A DNA stretch of 19,329 nucleotides from Cyanobacteria bacterium UBA4641 (GTDB lineage Bacteria; Cyanobacteriota; Vampirovibrionia; Gastranaerophilales; Gastranaerophilaceae), in NCBI GenBank assembly GCA_002405805.1, contig DHMN01000028.1, positions 80,935-100,263 of the forward strand. Direction: 5' to 3'. The translations under genes and the position numbers were made by a program. This document shows, one piece after another, positions 6,218 to 13,655 of the stretch. The notes beneath the pieces were generated by a model. That model was given only the letters and a program-made list of their open reading frames with translations, made no database searches and was not told the DNA's origin. Every line of letters starts with the position of its first letter. The first letter of the stretch is position 1.

Positions 6218-7528
6218 CTACTTAAACACCATAACAGCTACTATCGCGGCAATGATGATTGGAATGTTATAGATTAAAAAAGTTGGTACGCAAGTATCCC
6301 AGATGTGATTATGTTGTCCGTCGGCGTTTAGTCCTGCGGTTGGTCCAAGGGTTGTGTCAGATGCCGGAGAACCTGCATCCCCCAATGCTGCCGCAGCAGA
6401 TAGGACAATTATCATAGATGGAATACTAAATCCTAATTTTACGCAAATCGGAACATACAAAACCGCCAAAATTGGAATTGTACCAAAAGATGTGCCAATA
6501 CCAACGGTTATAAATAATCCGACAAGCATCATTAGTGCAGTTGCAATAATTTTGCTATGCATCATATATGGAGTTATTGCATTAATCAAAGTATCAATAC
6601 CGCCTGTTGCTTTCATTACACTTGCATAACCTGCAGCAACAAGCATTACAAAAGCAACATATCCCATCAAACCAACACCTTCGTTTATCAATTTGTCCAT
6701 CTTGTCGTGGTCAATTGCTTTTAAACCGAAAATTACAGCCAACCCAACCAACGCCCCTAGCGGAAGTGAATTTGTCCACAACTGGACAACAAGGGTCAAA
6801 ACAGCCGCAACCAGTGTGATATAATGATTTTTATTCAAATGTAAATCTTCATTTTCAACTTTTTGTTCAATTTCAAAATTCTTATACTCTCTTGGTTTAC
6901 GATAAAATACAAAAACAGCCAACAACAAACCGATAAACATTCCAAGTCCCAAAATCCAGTTATATTTCCAAATATCGCTTTTTATAACTTCGACTCCGTT
7001 TTGCATCATATTTTCAGCAATAAGTCCTTGGAATATCAAGCCAAACCCTGCAGGAATAGCAATATAAGGAGCTTCCAACCCAAAAGCAAGTCCGCAAGCA
7101 ACAGCTCTTCTATCAAGTTTTAATTTGTTCATCAAACCAAGCAATGGCGGAACAAGAATCGGAATAAACGCAATGTGAACAGGAATTAAGTTTTGAGATA
7201 ATATCGCAATTCCGGTTAAAATAAAAATCAGCAAATATTTGCGCGAATTAATAGTTTTTGCAATTTTTTTAGCCAAAATTGGAGCTAAACCTGTATGAGT
7301 CATAGATGCCGCAAATGCACCAAGCAAAATATAACTCAATGCAGTTTCAGAATTTCCGCCCATACCGTGGATAAAAATATCCATAACTTGAGACAAATTC
7401 ATGTGACCAACAAGTCCGCCTGCAACTGACGAAATAATCAAAGCCAACAAAACATTAACTCTGCTAAGACATAACACGCAAAGCAAAATCACTGATATTA
7501 ATATGGGATTTGTCAACAAAGCTAACAT
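6218..7528 (-). CDS. Na+/H+ antiporter family protein (NhaC/YuiF-type)
   Basis: A 436-aa integral membrane protein with about 11-12 hydrophobic segments along its whole length. Residues near 49-90 (FIHGMGGNSETALSYILLG, then a GLAP stretch) and the C-terminal GDAGSPASDTTLGPTAG segment are characteristic of the NhaC-like superfamily, specifically the group that includes YuiF of Bacillus, which has its own N-terminal domain. Family members are thought to exchange Na+ for H+ or to carry small organic anions; the substrate is not decided by sequence. The polar GDAGSPASD and GIGTSFGTIP segments would line the transport path. It starts at an ATG preceded by CAGGAA at suitable spacing. The gene for an anchored protein of unknown function lies 42 bases upstream in the same direction, so the two are probably co-transcribed, with the small Cys-tailed ORF after it. 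Full length, no damage. Confidence 0.85.
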   Translation of the reverse strand: MLALLTNPILISVILLCVLCLSRVNVLLALIISSVAGGLVGHMNLSQVMDIFIHGMGGNSETALSYILLGAFAASMTHTGLAPILAKKIAKTINSRKYLLIFILTGIAILSQNLIPVHIAFIPILVPPLLGLMNKLKLDRRAVACGLAFGLEAPYIAIPAGFGLIFQGLIAENMMQNGVEVIKSDIWKYNWILGLGMFIGLLLAVFVFYRKPREYKNFEIEQKVENEDLHLNKNHYITLVAAVLTLVVQLWTNSLPLGALVGLAVIFGLKAIDHDKMDKLINEGVGLMGYVAFVMLVAAGYASVMKATGGIDTLINAITPYMMHSKIIATALMMLVGLFITVGIGTSFGTIPILAVLYVPICVKLGFSIPSMIIVLSAAAALGDAGSPASDTTLGPTAGLNADGQHNHIWDTCVPTFLIYNIPIIIAAIVAVMVFK

Positions 7529-7570
7529 AAATTCATTCCTGCTGTTTTAAAAATAACATAAACAGGGAAT

Positions 7571-8287
7571 TTACTCAAAATCTAATTCATAGCAAGGATA
7601 AGCTTTTGTACAGCCTTCCAAGCGTTGCAACTTAATATTAACCTTATCTGTCACTTTAAACTGGTCAGAAAAATCACCCAATTGCAACTTTTTGCTATCA
7701 TTTGGAATTACGTAATATTTATAAAAATCATCGCCAATATCATTTAAAATTAAAAATTTGTTATTCAAAATTGAATATTTCAAAGAGAGTTTATTTTGAT
7801 TTTTCTTCAAATCTGAAATTTTTACAATTTGAACACCTTTGAACACCTTTGAAATCTCTTCTTCGTTTAACTTGCGAGGGACAAATTTTACGCCGTTAAA
7901 GATAACCTCGTAGTATTCAAAATTTTTAGGAAAATATGAATACAAAGATTTGCTGTTTAAAAATTCTTGGCTACCTTCACCTAGCCACAAATCTTCTTTT
8001 GGAACTTGTGCATTACCTGTTAATAAATGGTATGAAGTATATCCGCCATTACCTTCCGGGAGTTGAGTCTGCAAAGTGATTTCATCTTTTGAGTCATCAG
8101 CAACATTGTCAGGCGCTTTTTTCCACTCATATTTATTCATATTATATGTCCACAATTTTTGTCCAACTTTTGGAAACCACGCATTTGTAATGTTTTCTTC
8201 TTTTCTATCTAAGCTATACAAAACACTGACAAAAAATGCTATCACAATAAGCAATATCACAACACCGAAAATATAACGTTTTTTCAT
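7571..8287 (-). CDS. Membrane-anchored protein of unknown function
   Basis: A 238-aa protein with MKKR at the start and a single hydrophobic segment (about residues 6-26) that would serve as an uncleaved signal anchor, leaving some 210 residues outside the cytoplasm. There is no lipobox Cys. The outer part is rich in Lys, Asn, Tyr and Phe with many short predicted strands, and has two Cys near the end (EGCTKAYPCYEL), possibly a disulphide. I recognise no family. I start it at the ATG at 8287, which follows GGGAAGAGGAATAC; an in-frame TTG seven codons upstream overlaps that ribosome site and is rejected. It is the first gene of a probable operon with the antiporter 42 bases downstream, so a link to ion homeostasis or the envelope is possible but unproven. 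Confidence 0.65.
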   Translation of the reverse strand: MKKRYIFGVVILLIVIAFFVSVLYSLDRKEENITNAWFPKVGQKLWTYNMNKYEWKKAPDNVADDSKDEITLQTQLPEGNGGYTSYHLLTGNAQVPKEDLWLGEGSQEFLNSKSLYSYFPKNFEYYEVIFNGVKFVPRKLNEEEISKVFKGVQIVKISDLKKNQNKLSLKYSILNNKFLILNDIGDDFYKYYVIPNDSKKLQLGDFSDQFKVTDKVNIKLQRLEGCTKAYPCYELDFE

Positions 8288-8320
8288 GTATTCCTCTTCC
8301 CTTCTCAACTATATTAATAA

Positions 8321-8329
8321 AGGATAGCA
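8321..8329 (-). promoter_or_regulatory. Extended -10 promoter element for the 8287 gene
   Basis: TGCTATCCT on the minus strand (8329-8321) fits an extended -10 (TG-n-TATnnT). Start expected near 8314, giving a leader of about 27 bases with a good ribosome site. No clear -35 box is seen, as is often the case with extended -10 promoters. Confidence 0.45.
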
Positions 8330-8377
8330 CAAAAAATTACCATTAGCTAAAAGGTTAAAAAAAAGCAATATTTGGCT

Positions 8378-8403
8378 AAAAAAAACGGACAGCAAGCTGT
8401 CCG
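8378..8403 (-). terminator. Intrinsic terminator, minus strand
   Basis: CGGACAG (8386-8392) and CTGTCCG (8397-8403) around CAAG. Read on the minus strand the hairpin is followed by eight T (8385-8378). It lies 58 bases upstream of the promoter of the 8287 gene and ends a separate transcript coming from the 8400-8700 region. Confidence 0.88.
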
Positions 8404-8700
8404 CTCATTTCATTTCTGAAACAAAAAAGGATTCACATTAACCTAAAATTTTTATAAAAATAACCTCTTATCCAAAGCTCTCTCTTTAATTTTTACATGT
8501 TTAAACGGAAAATATACAAACTTCCAAAATCTCGTTCCCTAGTTGTATTTATATAATAAAACAAGTTAAATCTTTTGACTAATATTTTTCACTCCACATG
8601 CCAAAGTCTTTACATTTAATTTTCAAAAAATGGTGAAACAATTTAGGCTTGGACATTTCAGCTATTTGAAAAGTTTTACAATTATTTTGTTAATTAAAAT
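8404..8700 (-). ncRNA. Candidate small transcript between two terminators
   Basis: This stretch is gene-free by ordinary criteria, yet it is followed by a strong minus-strand terminator (8378-8403) and preceded by the terminator of the TPR gene (8702-8747). A transcript must therefore begin inside it. It contains one 25-codon ORF near its 5' end and a possible GGAT...ATCC stem around a TTTTTATAAAAA palindrome in its 3' half. The product could be a small RNA, a micropeptide mRNA, or both. No RNA family recognised and no confident promoter found. Confidence 0.35.
8579..8656 (-). CDS. Possible 25-aa micropeptide
   Basis: An ATG-initiated ORF reading MSKPKLFHHFLKIK, then CKDFGMWSEKY and a TAG. 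It is basic and aromatic. Only a weak AGCTGAA precedes the ATG. Its chief support is position, inside a short independent transcription unit that ends in a strong terminator. At this length chance is a real alternative. Confidence 0.2.
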   Translation of the reverse strand: MSKPKLFHHFLKIKCKDFGMWSEKY

Positions 8701-8701
8701 T

Positions 8702-8747
8702 AAAAAACACTTGCGCAAAGCGGATGAAGTCTTGCCACAAGTGTTTT
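8702..8747 (-). terminator. Intrinsic terminator after the TPR gene
   Basis: AAAACACTTG (8704-8713) and CAAGTGTTTT (8738-8747) form a 10-bp stem with a 24-base loop that can pair further (GCAAG with CTTTGC). On the minus strand it runs into TTTTTTAATTTTAATT. It lies about 60 bases after the stop at 8810. Confidence 0.75.
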
Positions 8748-8809
8748 GGATATTTATAAAAATTTATTAAGTAAATTAACTTTTATATAAATTATAAAAA
8801 TCAAGTATT

Positions 8810-10579
8810 TTATGATAATTTGCGGATAATTTCTTGAGCCTCTTCACACTCAGGAAAAGTATCTACAATCTCTTCCGCAAGTTTCAAAGCCTCACCCGAA
8901 TTTTCCAATTTGTCATAGCATTTAGCCAAATTCAACATAACATTGATATTCATTGGAGCTTTTTTGTGCATATTGTCAAAAATTGCACGAGCCTGCTCGT
9001 AATTACCAAGTTCAAAGTAACACAAGCCTAATAAATTCTGAACATCAGGAAGTTGTTCAAGTTCGTAAGCTTTTACCAAATACATTTTTGCAGTTTCATA
9101 ATCCCCAGCAAGGTGGAAAATTCTGCCTGCAATAAATAGTAAAAACGCAGAATCTGAACATTTTTCAAGCACTTTTGTAATCTGACTTTTTGCCTCATCA
9201 ATTTGTTTCAAGTGAGTTTTATTTAAAGCTGAAAAAGCTAACGCATTAGGATTTTCAGGTTCTAACGCAATTGCTTTTTGATATAACTCATCTGCTTTTT
9301 CAAATTCTGAAACAGAATGTAAGTAATTTGCATATTCTACAACTACAGAATAGTTGTGAGGTTCGATTGCATAAGCTTTTTCAAATTCATCTTTAGCATA
9401 ATCAAACAATCTTTTATTTAGGTAAATTACCCCTAAATCTTTGTGAGCTGGTCCAAAATCAGGGTTCAATCCGCAAACTTTTTTCAAAATTTGTTCTGCT
9501 CTATCAATATCATCTGTTTTGACGCATAGCAAAGCCAATTCATAATAAGTTTGATAAGAAACCGAACCTTGGCGAATAATGCGTTCAAAAATTTCTTTCG
9601 CATTAGAATACTGACCTGTTTGCATATAAATTTCTGCTAACTTTTTCAAAATATTTGTAGCTTTCGGAGTAAGCATAACAAGTTGTTTCAATAGTGAAAT
9701 TGCGATTTCAAATTCACCCAAAACTTGATAGCAACAAGCCAAATTGTATTTGTAACTTGTTTTTTGCGGATAAGATGCCGCCAAGTATTTGTAATGATTG
9801 ATAGCCTCTTTGAACATGCCGGCTTTTACTTCTGAAATTGCCCAAGCAACAATATAGCTATCCTCTTCAGGTTCGCGTTCATGAGCTTTTGCAAAATATT
9901 CGCAAGCCTCTTTGTGTTTGTTTTGCAATTGCAAGATTGATGCCATATTAAAATATGTCAACGAATCAGAATCATCAATTGAAAGCGCTTTTTCATACGT
10001 TTCAAAAGCCTTTTCAAGATTTCCGATTGTTAAATATGATGTTCCTAAATTGTTGTACAATTGAAGGTTATCAGGATTTAACTCAATAGCTTTTTCAATA
10101 TATTCTACACTTTGCTCAAACATTTTTCCTGCCATACAAGCAGTGCCCAAAATGTAATAAATTGCATAATCATCACCTGAAATTTCCAAAGCTTTCTTTC
10201 CGATTTCAACAGCCTTGTCAAATTCTTCTGATTTGATATAAGTGATTGCCAAACTCTTGTATGCATCAATATATTCAGGTCTTAATTCCAAAACATTCAA
10301 ATAAGCATGTTTTGCTGCAATCAAATCACCAAGATTGTCATAACAACAACCCAAATAATACCAACATAGAGCGTCATCTTGGCGATATTTTATAACATCT
10401 TCAAGAATATATCTGGCATTGTCATAGTTTTCCATATTGACTTCACAAAGAGCTAACAATCTTTGTGCATCAATGTCTTTTTCGTCTTTGCTCAAGATTT
10501 CTGCAATTGCTTCTTTTGCTGGGGCATATTCGCCGGAATCAATGAGCGCGTAAATTTTATCAATATCTTTATCTTCCAT
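8810..10579 (-). CDS. Tetratricopeptide repeat (TPR) protein
   Basis: A 589-aa protein built almost entirely of about 17 consecutive 34-residue TPR units, with the usual Trp/Leu-Gly-Tyr-Ala-Pro spacing (for example YNNLGTSYLTIGNLEKAFE, or AYKSLAITYIKSEEFDKAVE). TPR arrays form a right-handed superhelix that binds peptides or other proteins. Here there is no catalytic domain, signal peptide or membrane segment, so it is probably a cytosolic scaffold or adaptor; cyanobacterial-type genomes often carry such proteins. I start it at the ATG at 10579. A TTG seven codons earlier overlaps the TATAAT promoter box and cannot be translated from that promoter. There is no ribosome site, because the predicted mRNA begins only about three bases before the ATG. 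It is a single-gene unit with its own terminator. The partner is unknown. Confidence 0.85.
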   Translation of the reverse strand: MEDKDIDKIYALIDSGEYAPAKEAIAEILSKDEKDIDAQRLLALCEVNMENYDNARYILEDVIKYRQDDALCWYYLGCCYDNLGDLIAAKHAYLNVLELRPEYIDAYKSLAITYIKSEEFDKAVEIGKKALEISGDDYAIYYILGTACMAGKMFEQSVEYIEKAIELNPDNLQLYNNLGTSYLTIGNLEKAFETYEKALSIDDSDSLTYFNMASILQLQNKHKEACEYFAKAHEREPEEDSYIVAWAISEVKAGMFKEAINHYKYLAASYPQKTSYKYNLACCYQVLGEFEIAISLLKQLVMLTPKATNILKKLAEIYMQTGQYSNAKEIFERIIRQGSVSYQTYYELALLCVKTDDIDRAEQILKKVCGLNPDFGPAHKDLGVIYLNKRLFDYAKDEFEKAYAIEPHNYSVVVEYANYLHSVSEFEKADELYQKAIALEPENPNALAFSALNKTHLKQIDEAKSQITKVLEKCSDSAFLLFIAGRIFHLAGDYETAKMYLVKAYELEQLPDVQNLLGLCYFELGNYEQARAIFDNMHKKAPMNINVMLNLAKCYDKLENSGEALKLAEEIVDTFPECEEAQEIIRKLS

Positions 10580-10588
10580 AGTAACCAC

Positions 10589-10597
10589 ATTATACCA
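10589..10597 (-). promoter_or_regulatory. Extended -10 promoter just upstream of the TPR gene ATG
   Basis: TGGTATAAT on the minus strand (10597-10589) is a perfect extended -10. Only nine bases separate it from the ATG at 10579, so transcription should start about three bases before the start codon. The -35 position (CTCTAC) is poor. Confidence 0.65.
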
Positions 10598-10647
10598 CAA
10601 AGAGAAATTTTGTAGAGATTACACAAGTTGTCTGACACATAGAACAA

Positions 10648-10757
10648 TGTCATTCTGAACTTGATTCAGAATCTTTTCCATAATTATTATTTAGCAAATA
10701 TTATTATTGACAAACCTTGATTTTTGAAAAGATTCCGAAATAAATTCGGAATGACAT
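10648..10757 (+). repeat. Composite palindromic repeat, fullest copy
   Basis: About 110 bp with a short hairpin at each end: ATTCTGAA/TTCAGAAT (10652-10672, loop CTTGA) and ATTCCGAA/TTCGGAAT (10732-10752, loop ATAAA). Between them lies an AT-rich core with ATTTAGCAAATATTATTATTG. Copies are at 29-119 (opposite strand) and 4534-4592 (partial). It lies between the divergent TPR and mlaE promoters without touching either. Confidence 0.8.
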
Positions 10758-10796
10758 TGACCTTTTTGGGCAATTAGAAATTCCACAGAGGATAAC

Positions 10797-10825
10797 TTTA
10801 CACCAATATTTATTTTTTGTATAAT
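10797..10825 (+). promoter_or_regulatory. Sigma-70 promoter of the mlaE operon (leaderless)
   Basis: TTTACA (10797-10802), a 17-base spacer and TATAAT (10820-10825). The ATG at 10832 is exactly seven bases beyond the -10 box, where transcription is expected to begin, and there is no ribosome site. The mRNA should therefore start at or next to the A of the start codon. Confidence 0.75.
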
Positions 10826-10831
10826 CCTGAT

Positions 10832-11641
10832 ATGATAACATTGCAAAAATACCTTAAACAATCAGCTACATACAAAGTTTTTTCACACTTGTTGATTGTT
10901 TTTGCAGATTTTTTGGACACATTGGGCAAGATTATCCAACTTGGCTACCATGTGTTTAGAAGTGTTATGAAAGGCGAAATCGAGAGAAAAGAACTAATCG
11001 CACAATGCGACAGATTCGGAGTAAGTTCACTACCGATTACGTTATCCATTGTCGGTATGACATCAATCATTGTAGCCTCTCAAGTTGCGCACGAAATGGT
11101 AAAACAAGGCGGCAGCAACTTTGTCGGACTGCTTATGACAATATTAATCGTCAGAGAAGTCGGTGCAATTATGTCAGGTTTTGCAATAACATCTATGATT
11201 GGTTCATCTTTAGCATCAGAACTTGCTACAATGAGGGTAACAGAACAAATTGATGCGATAGAAGTTCTTGGAGTTGACCCTGTGAGTTATTTATTCGTAC
11301 CAAGAGTCTTGTCAGGAATAATTATGATGCCGTTTGTGGTAATTTTGGCATCTGTTGTTGGTGTTTTGCTTGGTGCGGTAACTTCTGATGTATTTGCAGG
11401 ATTATCATATAGAGCATATTTTGATTCTGCTTGGATTGGGCTGTATATGAAAGATTTAGGGGTTTGTTTACTAAAAGCGGCAGCTTTTGGCGGAACAATT
11501 TCTCTAATCAGCTGTACTTGCGGATATTTTGCATCAGGTGGAGCTAAAGGTGTTGGTATTGCAACAACCAAAGCGGTTGTTTGGTCATTTATTGCAATAG
11601 TTATACTTGATATGGTATTTGCGGTTTTATTTTTCTTTTAA
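10832..11641 (+). CDS. mlaE: ABC transporter permease, MlaE/YrbE family
   Basis: A 269-aa inner-membrane permease of the MCE-associated lipid ABC transporters. Visible hallmarks are the conserved loop ELATMRVTEQIDAIEVLGVD with the following PVSYLFVPRVLSG, and the C-terminal ASGGAKGVGIATTKAVV. These match MlaE, cyanobacterial Slr1045-type proteins and plant TGD1. Family role: with MlaF and an MCE-domain protein (MlaD) it moves phospholipids between the two membranes of a diderm envelope. About five to six hydrophobic segments are present after an N-terminal amphipathic stretch. I choose the ATG at 10832; the in-frame TTG at 10817 overlaps the TATAAT box. It is the first gene of the operon and mlaF follows 19 bases after its stop. 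No MlaD, MlaB or MlaC gene is in the window, so the partner must be encoded elsewhere. Confidence 0.92.
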   Translation: MITLQKYLKQSATYKVFSHLLIVFADFLDTLGKIIQLGYHVFRSVMKGEIERKELIAQCDRFGVSSLPITLSIVGMTSIIVASQVAHEMVKQGGSNFVGLLMTILIVREVGAIMSGFAITSMIGSSLASELATMRVTEQIDAIEVLGVDPVSYLFVPRVLSGIIMMPFVVILASVVGVLLGAVTSDVFAGLSYRAYFDSAWIGLYMKDLGVCLLKAAAFGGTISLISCTCGYFASGGAKGVGIATTKAVVWSFIAIVILDMVFAVLFFF

Positions 11642-11660
11642 TTTGTGTAAGGATAGAGTT

Positions 11661-12380
11661 ATGAGTATAGAAGTTAGAAATCTTGTAAAAAAATTTGATG
11701 ATAAAGTTGTAATAAACGACATTTCATTTAAAGTAGCTGATGGCGAAATCCTTGCAATCGTCGGATTTTCAGGTTCAGGTAAAAGTACGGTATTAAAACT
11801 TATTTGCGGACTTATCCCATTTGATAGTGGCGAAATTATCACATCGGAAGGCGATATCGCAATGGTTTTCCAATATTCGGCATTGTTTGATTCACTTACG
11901 GTTGCTGAAAACATTGCATTTGCATTGAATGAAAGAAAAGATTTGAGAAAACTCTACACAGCAGAACAGATTAAACAAATTGTTTCTGAAAAACTTGAAC
12001 TTGTAGGACTGAAAGGGATTGAAAACAAATATCCGTCAGAACTTTCAGGCGGTATGCAAAAAAGGGTAAGTTTTGCGCGAGCTATCGTAACAAAACCTAA
12101 CACAATTTTGTATGATGAACCGACAGCAGGTCTTGACCCAATGTCATCAACTTTGATTGAAGATTATATTGTTACACTGAAACGAGAAATCAATGCGGCA
12201 TCAATTGTTGTAACTCACCAAATGTCAACAATTACAAGGACTGCAGACAGAGTTATAATGCTATATGATGGCAAAATCGTATTTGAAGGAACTCCGTCAG
12301 AATTATTAAAACAAGACAACCCTTATACAAAACAGTTTGTAACCGCATCGCTTGACGGCCCGATGAAAATGAAAGCGTAA
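11661..12380 (+). CDS. mlaF: ABC transporter ATPase, MlaF family
   Basis: A 239-aa nucleotide-binding subunit. Walker A GFSGSGKST is at 35-43, the Q-loop at Q71 within VFQYSALFDSLTV (the ALFDSLTV stretch is typical of MlaF), signature LSGGMQKR at 128-135, Walker B ILYDEPTAGLDP at 149-160 and the switch His at 186. All catalytic residues are intact. It powers lipid transport with the MlaE permease encoded immediately upstream. The ATG at 11661 has AAGGATAGAG in front; an in-frame start 18 codons earlier would overlap the end of mlaE and is rejected. It ends EGTPSELLKQDNPYTKQF in the usual way and shows no fused domain. A DapL-like aminotransferase gene follows 24 bases after the stop, apparently in the same transcript. 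Confidence 0.93.
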   Translation: MSIEVRNLVKKFDDKVVINDISFKVADGEILAIVGFSGSGKSTVLKLICGLIPFDSGEIITSEGDIAMVFQYSALFDSLTVAENIAFALNERKDLRKLYTAEQIKQIVSEKLELVGLKGIENKYPSELSGGMQKRVSFARAIVTKPNTILYDEPTAGLDPMSSTLIEDYIVTLKREINAASIVVTHQMSTITRTADRVIMLYDGKIVFEGTPSELLKQDNPYTKQFVTASLDGPMKMKA

Positions 12381-12404
12381 TTTGGTAAATTGAGGAATTT
12401 AGAT

Positions 12405-13646
12405 ATGGAAAATTTATTTAACGAATATGTTATGGCTTTAGATACTTATATTATGGTTAAGTTGAAAGAAAAAACCGCACAACTTTCGGACTCTTTGACT
12501 AAGAAAAATCGTGCTCCGATTGCACTTTCAATGGGTGCTCCGACAGCTAACCCACCTGCTATGCTTATCGAAAAGTTAAAAGAATTTTTAACAGAATCTA
12601 ATATTCATACCTACTCCGTAACAAGAGGAGAATTATTCTACCGTCAAGCAATCGCACAAAAAATGCAAGACAGATTCGGAGTAACACTTGATGTAAATTC
12701 TGAAATCTTTTCACTTTTGGGTTCAAAAGACGGACTTGCAAACTTGATAAGATTTATTATCACACCTGAACATGAAGAAAAGGACAAGGATATCCTTCTT
12801 ATCCCAGACCCGGGGTATGCATCTTATGGGCAAATGGTGCAATGTTCAGGCGGAAAAGCTTATCCGATTCCGCTAACAAAAGAAAACAACTATCAACCTG
12901 ATATGGAAGAAGTTTTGGCTAAATTGGTTGAAGACGGATATAATCCAAATAAGGTAAAAGCTGTAATTATCAACTATCCAAACAATCCGCTTGGTGTTTC
13001 AGCAACAAAAGAATATGTAAAAACTGTTGTTGATTTTTGTAAAAAACACGGCTATCTGTTGATATCAGATGCTGCTTATTGTGATGTTTATTTTGACGAA
13101 AATCAAAAACCTTTCAGCGTATTAGAAATAGAAGGCGCAAAAGATACGACAGTTGAATTATTCACATTATCAAAACCTTACGCCATAACAGGATGGAGAC
13201 TTGGTTGGATTTGCGGAAACAAAGATGTTTTATCTCGCTTTGGCAAAGGTAAATCAACTATTGATAACGGAATATTCAAAGCATTGCAAAAAGCCTGTGC
13301 ATACATTATGAACGCACCTGAAGGTGAAGAATATATCGCAAATGCTAACGCAGGTTTCAGACGTAAACAAGCTATTATGATAAAGGGCTTGAGAGAACTT
13401 GGTTGGGAAATCAAAGACGAAGACATTCCTCATACCACATTTTATCTATGGTTACCAATTCCAAGAAAATACGATTCTTCTTTCAAATTCTGCGAAGATT
13501 TGTTAGAAAAATCAGGTGTTGTTGTAGTTCCGGGGGATGCATTCGGGAAATACGGACAAGGATTTTTCAGAATTTCTTATGTATGTTCTGATGAAAAACT
13601 TCAAGAAGTAATCGACAGAATGAAAGCTGACGGTTTCAGATACTAG
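12405..13646 (+). CDS. Class I/II PLP aminotransferase, LL-diaminopimelate aminotransferase (DapL)-like
   Basis: A 413-aa fold-type I aminotransferase. The PLP Lys is K257 in TLSKPYAITGWRLGW; other expected residues are N194 (NYPNNP), D222 and Y225 (SDAAY), R265 and the substrate-binding R389 (FFRISY). GSKDGL at 106-111, PDPGYASYG at 135-142, the GAKDTTVELFTLSK block and the TFYLWLPIP stretch resemble bacterial and archaeal DapL, which makes LL-diaminopimelate from tetrahydrodipicolinate in one step for lysine and peptidoglycan. DapL is usual in cyanobacteria and their relatives. Substrate choice inside this superfamily is hard to read, so an alanine or aspartate aminotransferase remains possible. 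I use the ATG at 12405 because TGAGGA lies nine bases ahead; the upstream TTG overlaps that site. nadD begins nine bases after its stop. Confidence 0.85.
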   Translation: MENLFNEYVMALDTYIMVKLKEKTAQLSDSLTKKNRAPIALSMGAPTANPPAMLIEKLKEFLTESNIHTYSVTRGELFYRQAIAQKMQDRFGVTLDVNSEIFSLLGSKDGLANLIRFIITPEHEEKDKDILLIPDPGYASYGQMVQCSGGKAYPIPLTKENNYQPDMEEVLAKLVEDGYNPNKVKAVIINYPNNPLGVSATKEYVKTVVDFCKKHGYLLISDAAYCDVYFDENQKPFSVLEIEGAKDTTVELFTLSKPYAITGWRLGWICGNKDVLSRFGKGKSTIDNGIFKALQKACAYIMNAPEGEEYIANANAGFRRKQAIMIKGLRELGWEIKDEDIPHTTFYLWLPIPRKYDSSFKFCEDLLEKSGVVVVPGDAFGKYGQGFFRISYVCSDEKLQEVIDRMKADGFRY

Positions 13647-13655
13647 GATAAGATT

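Noticed and set aside
8288..8308. TTG-initiated extension of the 7571-8287 protein
   Set aside because: The extension covers the GGGAAGAGG ribosome site of the ATG at 8287.
8404..8700. 6S, SRP or RNase P RNA
   Set aside because: No recognisable signature such as the SRP GGAA tetraloop motif or the conserved RNase P core was seen.
10580..10600. TTG-initiated extension of the TPR protein
   Set aside because: The extra codons contain the TATAAT promoter box; the promoter's own transcript could not encode them.
10817..10831. TTG-initiated extension of MlaE
   Set aside because: It overlaps the TATAAT box that ends at 10825; the ATG at 10832 fits the promoter.
11607..11660. Earlier start for MlaF giving 18 more residues
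   Set aside because: It overlaps the mlaE end and lacks a ribosome site, whereas the ATG at 11661 has AAGGA and yields the normal MlaF N-terminus.
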